A stretch of 64,000 bases of DNA, taken from the NCBI GenBank assembly GCA_964036045.1, contig OZ038389.1, forward strand, positions 40,231,717-40,295,716, in the 5' to 3' direction. Numbering within the stretch: position 1 is the stretch's first letter; each line of letters starts with the position of its first letter. Shown here piece by piece: positions 58,357-64,000 of this stretch. This DNA is from Eutreptiella sp. 'Long Island Sound 2002'. Lineage: Eukaryota > Euglenozoa > Euglenophyceae > Eutreptiales > Eutreptiaceae. A program made the position numbers and the translations under genes. A model generated the notes under the pieces. It worked only from the letters and a program-made list of their open reading frames with translations. It made no database searches and was not told where the DNA came from.

Positions 58357-61302
58357 TGAAGCGGTACCCAGAACCCCATGGCCAGGTTACGGCATACAAC
58401 CGGTCTCCGGTCCACTAACCCCATGCACGGCGTGTTCCGTGCCGTGAAGCCCCGCATCGGCAACCGATGCACCGCCAGCGGAGATTTGTGTATCAGAATA
58501 TCAGGAATCAACAGGGTTTTATTTTCATATTGTTTCCGTCAATTTTTACGCTTCCGTTCCGATACTCACTGTTTTGACTGCTGGCGGTTGGTTCGCGACT
58601 TTACCGTAACCGCCAGTTTAACTGTTTATAATGGAAATTTTAACGCTATCCGTCACGAAGGCTCCAAAGTCGCCAGGAACTGCATGGATGCTTCCGCAAT
58701 TTTCATAATTAATACTCGCAACCTTAATCCGAATTTTTCAGGATGTCGAAATCGGATTTTCGACTTCGACATCCCCGCACTTGATTTGACCTCTTTCGAG
58801 TGGACCTACGTGCTTCCGTATGCACGAATCAACTTCCCTTTTATCCTGCCCTCCATTTGTCTTAAAGATATGGGCAAAACAAAGTTGATTCGTCAGGCCA
58901 CTTGTGAAGGTCATATCTCGTGTTGCTTGCGAGGAATTACGATAAGGAAACGTGGGATGTATTTACAATACTCCCGACGTAATTTAGGAAGCATTATATG
59001 CCTTGCGTTTCCACACGTGCGCGCTAGTGTAATGGATCATGGTCAATTGGGTAGAGTTTGCGTTATAACTCTTTGGCCATGATATTGCGTGCGTTAAGAT
59101 AACTTTCGAGTGTAGCGCGCAAGTGTTGGTGTTGCATAGGAACTCTCCTTGAGTTCCTATGAGCGATTGACACAAAGTTATGCCCTTGGAGGGGCATGAC
59201 ATATCGTGGTGGGAGCTGCCTTTTGGGGCAATATTTGGTATGTGCCGTGTGTGGTGTTGCGTGCCCATTTGGCGGGCCCATTGCTCCAAGACAAGCCCGC
59301 CAATGGACCTCATATTGTGCAAGCCCCTTCTCCATACTCCCTACGGTCAATTGCATGCCTAACCTTCGTGAAGGGAAGCTTGTGTGGTGATCCCGAAGCG
59401 ATGCGTTGGGAGCAAGGTGTGTGTTTTACAATTTTCCATATTTTCATGTGCCCACTTGGGAAGTAGCGCTCGTAACCTTTCAAGGCGCCCCAAGTGGAGC
59501 ACATATGTGGGATCGAAGGTCATTGGTGTCAAGTCATTGTGTTTAGAAGGAATAGTTGATTGCACGATCCAAGCCAAAGATATTATAATATAATTGTGTG
59601 CCTTTCAAGGCACTTTGGTTTGTCTTTGTGCCAATTTTGCCGTTTTTGGCCCGTCATGATGTCAAGTGGCGACCGTGTATCTCAACGTTGCGCTCAATTG
59701 ACATCATGACCCAAGTATGATATGAGGGGACATACTTCGGTGCCCAACATATCTTGGACCCGGCGAATAACTCCTCTTAGGCTTGGCATACCGTGGCCGC
59801 CATGTTGGCGATTTGGGACTATCCCAAATCATGGGCTCACTTGGCGACCCTGCCATACCCAATATCGGAGGAGTTGGGCGACGCCCAAAAGATATGTTGG
59901 ACCAATATAACTTGATACCAATCCTATGGCACACTCCGGTCCGAGTCGGGCATGTGCCTCATTTGCCCCAACCATGAGTGTGCGCATTTTTGACCATTTT
60001 GAGCAATTTTCTACTTTTGTTGCCCGCCGTGCACTATGTTCTAACCCTCGTGCACGCCGGACGCATGGACCAATGGACCATATATGACATGGGTGTTATG
60101 GGTAATGGTCCCCATGGTCCACACACCACGTGGGCGAAGCGGAGCCGCCTTCGTTAAGGCGCTAGGCCAAATTGAGTATGGGCAATTTTGCCATTTTTGC
60201 ATTTGTGGACCCAATTGGGATCGTCACCACGCCAAGTAGCATGGAGATCTTTGAGAGCCAAGGACATGGGAGTCTCCGTTGGACTCCCGGTAGATCGCGT
60301 ATGGAATGGCGGATCCGATCTCCAAGCCGGCGTGGAGATATACTATTGGGAGCACACCGAATTTTGGCTCATTTCAGGCAGCCAAAATGCCCCCATTTTG
60401 GGACCCCAATTTCCCCCTTCCGTGTGGTCAATTGGCGGCCCCATTTCTCTAAGCCCATAGGGAGCCCGGACCTAAATTCAAGTTGTACACTCAGATATGA
60501 GTCCTAGGTCCTGCCTCCTACCCTGTGAGCCATTGGCGTTACCTCGGCCGGGCGAGCCACGCGTGGGAATGACGCCAATTTTGGTGATCTTGGCATCATG
60601 ACCCCACATGACTCATCCGTGTTGCCCTGATGCCGGGACCTCAGAGGGAACCAGGTTGGGTGAGGGCTCCAGGGCGTTCGTACTCGAAGGGCATAGGGTC
60701 AGTTGCCTCGTCCCTACCTCTGGCGGGTCCGGACGAGGGGTCAATTTTGGGAATTTTGGAGTTAATTTCATTATGGGCTGAAACAGCCCATTTTCAGCTA
60801 CCAACTCCTGGGTGATAATGGCGGGGCCATATCTCTGGCTCAGAGAGGAGTTGGGACCGGCCGTTAAGGGAGCATAGGGAGCTACTGTCGGTTGGCCTTG
60901 AAGCCCCTCCGCTTCCAGGAACTCGCCTGTGGCTGGGCGGGACACCTCTCCCATTGGCAGGGTTTCAGGGTCCGGACTGAGCAGGGCATGGGTTGTGTTT
61001 GAGCCCCCGCCCCTACCAGCCACTGAGAGGGTCGGACCTGGGATTGGGATATGAGTAGGGACTGAGTGTCTATTGTCCCTTGATGCCCTTACCCCAGTCC
61101 AGTCTTAACCCCATGTGTACATATCCTGATGTGTTGCTGTACATACTTTCGTTCCCTCTTTGCAGAGTGGCAAGGATTCTGAAACGCTTTGTCACATGAC
61201 ACAGGCGTATTGATGCCCTTGTGAGCGTAGTGCCTTGCCTGCCTGCTCACCTGTGCGTGTCACCGCAGCGTCCCGTGGCCGGCCCCCCACGGGAACGCGT
61301 CA
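58357..61302 (+). repeat. Element B, right LTR (2946 bp)
   Basis: Same length as 44109-47054. Differences include two in the start of the LTR ORF, four clustered at 60904-60916, and one in the fourth base from the end of shared sequence before GTCA. It is followed by CTAC. Confidence 0.95.
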
Positions 61303-61306
61303 CTAC
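61303..61306. repeat. Target-site duplication of element B, right copy
   Basis: CTAC, matching 44105-44108. Confidence 0.85.
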
Positions 61307-61507
61307 AGGCTGTTGCAACGGTAACTTTGCATCTTTGTGCAATAGGTGACACAATATCTGCATGATGGTATGTAATTGTGGCAGGGCAGTGGCCTTGAAA
61401 TTAGCCAACTTCAATCTCCATGACAGCGTTTGGCTCAATAGTCTTTGCTGCAAGCAAGTTGAAATTCTTCCTAGCATCCCCAAGAGTTCCTCAAATGCAG
61501 AAGCCAA
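61303..61507 (-). pseudogene. 5' part of a minus-strand coding frame split by element B
   Basis: On the minus strand the frame from 61507 encodes a Leu/Gln/Ala-rich, helix-prone segment and reaches the CTAC duplication without a stop. After virtual removal of element B it continues in phase through 44108-43782. About 175 codons are joined in this way. The start at 61507 is not an ATG, so upstream exons are expected (candidates at 61757-62035). The protein is unrecognised. Confidence 0.45.
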
Positions 61508-61756
61508 AGCTTGATGGACGATTTCCCGTGTGTACCCTCATGTGGCCAAAATGGTGGAGCATTGGCACTTTATGTTACTTGGGTAACACTGTTGGAGGTG
61601 GTGGGGGTGGCCGCAATTCATTATACGAAATCTCAGTGAGCGAAGTATGTTCGATAGTTCATTGTAGACAACTCTACCCTGCACCATGTCTGCGATACAC
61701 TGTGGGCACTGCCATGCACCGTGCTCTCACGTTCATGGCCAACTAATGCACCGGTC
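61508..61756. other. Possible intron or coding continuation
   Basis: A minus-strand frame (61633-61911) with protein-like composition overlaps the acidic ORF at 61757-62035 in a different phase. The exon structure cannot be resolved by eye. Confidence 0.3.
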
Positions 61757-62035
61757 TCAGGAGTCAACCCTACGTAGTTTAAGAGAGGCGGGTCGAGGTT
61801 GGCTTCTGATGCATCGAACTCGACCTGACGGAGTGCTGAGACATGTGCAGTCCATGGTGCACCCGCAACCGCGTCCCCCTTTGGATGTCTCCTCTTCACT
61901 TGAGGCCACACTGTCGCTCATTTCCGAATCTAGCTCCTCAACCGTGGTGGAGTCCCTATCAGAGTCTGATTCTTCAGAGGAAGAGTCCCAGTTGCGGTGT
62001 TTACGCCTCTTTTTGGCAATTCTAATTTTGGGCAT
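61757..62035 (-). CDS. Putative exon: basic NLS-like start and acidic serine-rich tail
   Basis: Starting from the minus-strand ATG at 62035-62033, 92 codons run to a stop at 61757. The product opens with a Lys/Arg cluster (A-K-K-R-R-K-H-R) resembling a nuclear localisation signal. A Ser/Glu/Asp-rich stretch of about 45 residues with S-x-x-E/D casein-kinase-like sites follows, then a Cys/Gly-rich end. The first part is clearly protein-like; the end may be intronic. It may be the 5' exon of the gene broken by element B and containing the zinc finger near 43.8 kb, but this link is inference. Confidence 0.4.
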   Translation of the reverse strand: MPKIRIAKKRRKHRNWDSSSEESDSDRDSTTVEELDSEMSDSVASSEEETSKGGRGCGCTMDCTCLSTPSGRVRCIRSQPRPASLKLRRVDS

Positions 62036-62416
62036 ATCCGCAAATAAATGAAGAGTGACTCCATGTAGTATCCGCTTGATAGTGTTTGTCTTGGCCTTAG
62101 TCACCACAGGTTTTGGTCTGCAATGCGAAAGCGGCCACCATTTATAACATCAAAAGCGTCACTCCGCGACCGTTTGCCTTTGAAAAGAGCGATAGCAAAG
62201 ACAAAAGGTGAAAGAACTTCCATGGACCACGTACGGGAACATGCAAAGGCAACCATCAAGCCGCTTCTTTATTTCTTTCAAAATGATGCGGTTTGTATGT
62301 TGGATGAAACCGGCAATGAGGAGTCCAAATTTTGTAGTGGAAGGTGCGGTCACACCAAATCTATTCTTAGGATTGTCACTGGTACCAAACATGAACTTGT
62401 TGTGCTCACGCTCACG

Positions 62417-62575
62417 TTATAAAAGCCTTGGTGCCTCGAACAAACGATCCTTGAGGATCTTTTTGGATTCATGGTCGCAAGAATGCGAGCAAATATTAGT
62501 GTGATGGCATGGATTTTGACAAATAAAACACAAAGTAAAATCATCACGTTGGTTGTTATTATTGTCAGGAGACAT
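62417..62575 (-). CDS. Small ORF with a canonical CCHC zinc knuckle
   Basis: From a minus-strand ATG at 62575-62573, 52 codons end in TAA at 62419-62417. The product contains C-F-I-C-Q-N-P-C-H-H-T-N-I-C, an exact C-x2-C-x4-H-x4-C knuckle, followed by more Cys/His and a Lys/Arg/Leu-rich tail. Immediately upstream in another phase (about 62580-62694) is a Gly/Tyr/Arg/Ser-rich stretch typical of Gag nucleocapsid or RNA-binding tails. A one-base phase change separates them. This may be a decayed Gag fragment or part of an RNA-binding host protein. Confidence 0.4.
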   Translation of the reverse strand: MSPDNNNNQRDDFTLCFICQNPCHHTNICSHSCDHESKKILKDRLFEAPRLL

Positions 62576-63734
62576 TTGCCGCGGCCGTAGTGCGAGGAGT
62601 ATTCACGGCCATGATATGATGAATAACCTTTGCCACGACCTTTTCCATAGCCACAATTGTGCGAAGAGCGATCATATTTAGAGTATCGGGACACTGATGT
62701 CAGAAAAACTCTGAAATCTCAATTTCATACTGCCCCTTGAGCCCCCCAATTTATGCACGCCAAAGCAACGAAAATCATGAGATAAGTATGCCGAGTGCAC
62801 GAAACTTATCGAGTCAGATAGAACTAGGCCTATAGGTTTAGCAACATCCTCGAGTACGAGGGCCTGAAGTCGGAATTTCTATTATTTTGATCCTGCCATG
62901 AACGTGACCGTGTCCGCCAAGTTTAACCTGTAATGTCGGACAACATTGATGGAAATGACTTTGTCTTTAGGACTCCACTTTGTTTCTTTGTTACCAGCTG
63001 TGTTGTGCCAGCAAGCACCTAGCATTGCATGACAGCAGAAGCGGATTTGTTATGTGGGCCAAACCCACCTTGTTAACTCTTATTCCAGTCAGATTAGGCA
63101 CCCTCCTCAACAATAGCAAAGTAATGGGCTCATAGAATTGTAGTCTTCCAGCTCAGTCCAAAGCAAAACGGGACTATGAAAAAGAATCATTATTTACACT
63201 CATGTTCACTCCTTACCTCTCTTCCACTCTCACCATACAAATATCCCTCGTGTAGTAAAATACACCTAATTAGGACTTACCTCGGAAGCACCACGTGCTC
63301 CCTGGTGTCGCCGCCAGGCGCCTCTCCTCTATCTATCTCTCTTCTCTCCTCTCGTGTTTGGGGCTTAGGCCTAGGTATACTCTTGGGATCCCCCAATACA
63401 TGAAACATGCATGGGACCCACCAAATAGGAATTAAAATACATGTAGAAGTGGGGACAACCATGGAAAAGGGTTGTAGAGTAAATAAAGGTCCCTTATGGG
63501 CCATAGACTCCTTCAAAGGTAGTATGTGTGGTATCACTCACAAAATGAGTCGATCATGCATGACATGCATGACAATCCATGATCCCAAAAATGTGATCAT
63601 CCAAATTCAAAGAGTTGTGAAAAATGAATATTATAACCTTCTTAGGAACCCATCAGAGTGGGGTTGTGGTTGTGTTAGTTCTGAGCGAAAGTGAGGTTTT
63701 GGGTTGGAATGTGAAAAACACATGCTAGGGCGCC
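62576..63734. other. No supported gene
   Basis: Apart from the Gly/Tyr/Arg-rich frame at 62580-62694 (minus), I see no coding or repeat structure. A CT-rich tract lies at 63325-63355. Confidence 0.4.
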
Positions 63735-63820
63735 ACCATGTCATGACACATGATGCATGACACATGACACATGATGCATGATGAATGATGAATGATGATG
63801 AATGATGATGAATGATCTGA
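63735..63820. repeat. ATGA/ATGACAC short tandem repeat
   Basis: Irregular units of 'atgacac', 'atgcatg' and 'atgaatgatg' occur in tandem, giving His/Ser/Met-rich frames. Confidence 0.9.
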
Positions 63821-64000
63821 ATCTGCTCTGAGTTCAAATGAAGTACATTCTGAGTTCAAAATATATACTCCATTGGGCTCAATCTCACCCCCCCCCCCGA
63901 CTGAAGCCCTGGAATTCAGGAGTAAACACTCAGAAAAGTAGGCTGAAAAATGATATTGTTGCCATAATCATATGCAGCCCTGTGACGCCCTACTACACAA
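63821..64000. other. No supported gene
   Basis: Includes a short C run at 63889-63898; nothing else recognised. Confidence 0.5.

Larger units (their letters stand above)
44109..61302 (+). mobile_element. Ty3/gypsy chromovirus LTR retrotransposon B, 17.2 kb, self-priming
   Basis: Two LTRs of exactly 2946 bp with TG...CA ends flank an internal region of 11.3 kb. It encodes Gag, protease, a degenerate methyltransferase-like domain, reverse transcriptase, RNase H, integrase and a C-terminal chromodomain in one reading frame broken by two TAG codons. The LTRs differ at about 18 positions by eye with no indel (0.6%), so the insertion is recent. A CTAC duplication flanks it. A polypurine tract precedes the right LTR. 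A 13-nt primer-binding site complementary to the element's own LTR replaces a tRNA site. It interrupts a minus-strand host reading frame. Confidence 0.95.

Noticed and set aside
1-64000. CRISPR arrays, bacterial operons, rRNA genes
   Set aside because: No regularly spaced identical repeats with unique spacers, no Shine-Dalgarno-led collinear genes, and no rRNA-like conserved blocks were recognised.

Overview
The window is repeat-rich nuclear DNA of a eukaryote, most likely a microalga. There are no operons, ribosome-binding sites or dense collinear genes. There are two large Ty3/gypsy (chromovirus-type) LTR retrotransposons, a recognisable profilin gene, many isolated exon-like ORFs with plausible splice acceptors, and abundant microsatellites, minisatellites and long G/C homopolymers. 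A green-lineage alga is my guess from the style of the elements; the sequence does not prove it.

Layout. 1-7 kb: microsatellites, a duplicated module, a 39-bp tandem array and exon-like ORFs, including a minus-strand coiled-coil/transmembrane candidate. 7.1-8.8 kb: a satellite array of about 184-bp units with a TATA box just upstream. 9-20 kb: mostly anonymous sequence with dinucleotide tracts, a pair of convergent tRNA-like modules around a perfect GC palindrome, and a 180-bp repeat present twice. 20-24 kb: the most gene-like host stretch, with a profilin CDS at 21868-22332 and several unrecognised ORFs. 25-26.2 kb: two more tandem arrays. 30.4-41.7 kb: Ty3 element A (11.2 kb, 0.7-kb LTRs, GAAGC target duplication). 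44.1-61.3 kb: Ty3 element B (17.2 kb, 2946-bp LTRs, CTAC target duplication). 61.3-64 kb: fragments of a minus-strand host gene and a zinc-knuckle ORF.

How the parts relate. Both retroelements lie on the plus strand and each sits inside older coding sequence. Removing B together with one CTAC copy joins a minus-strand reading frame without a break. Removing A joins a coiled-coil reading frame. B is young (about 18 substitutions and no indels between its LTRs by eye). A is older (about 4-5% LTR divergence): its gag is broken, yet its 4.8-kb pol frame is fully open.

Most interesting. (1) The 13 nt immediately after B's left LTR are a perfect reverse complement of a site 125 nt upstream inside that LTR, which is the signature of Tf1-type self-priming rather than tRNA priming. 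(2) Both pol proteins carry, between protease and reverse transcriptase, a domain resembling the Dam-like methyltransferase module known from DIRS elements; A keeps an NPPF motif and B has lost it. (3) B's gag, pol and chromodomain form one reading frame interrupted only by two UAG codons.
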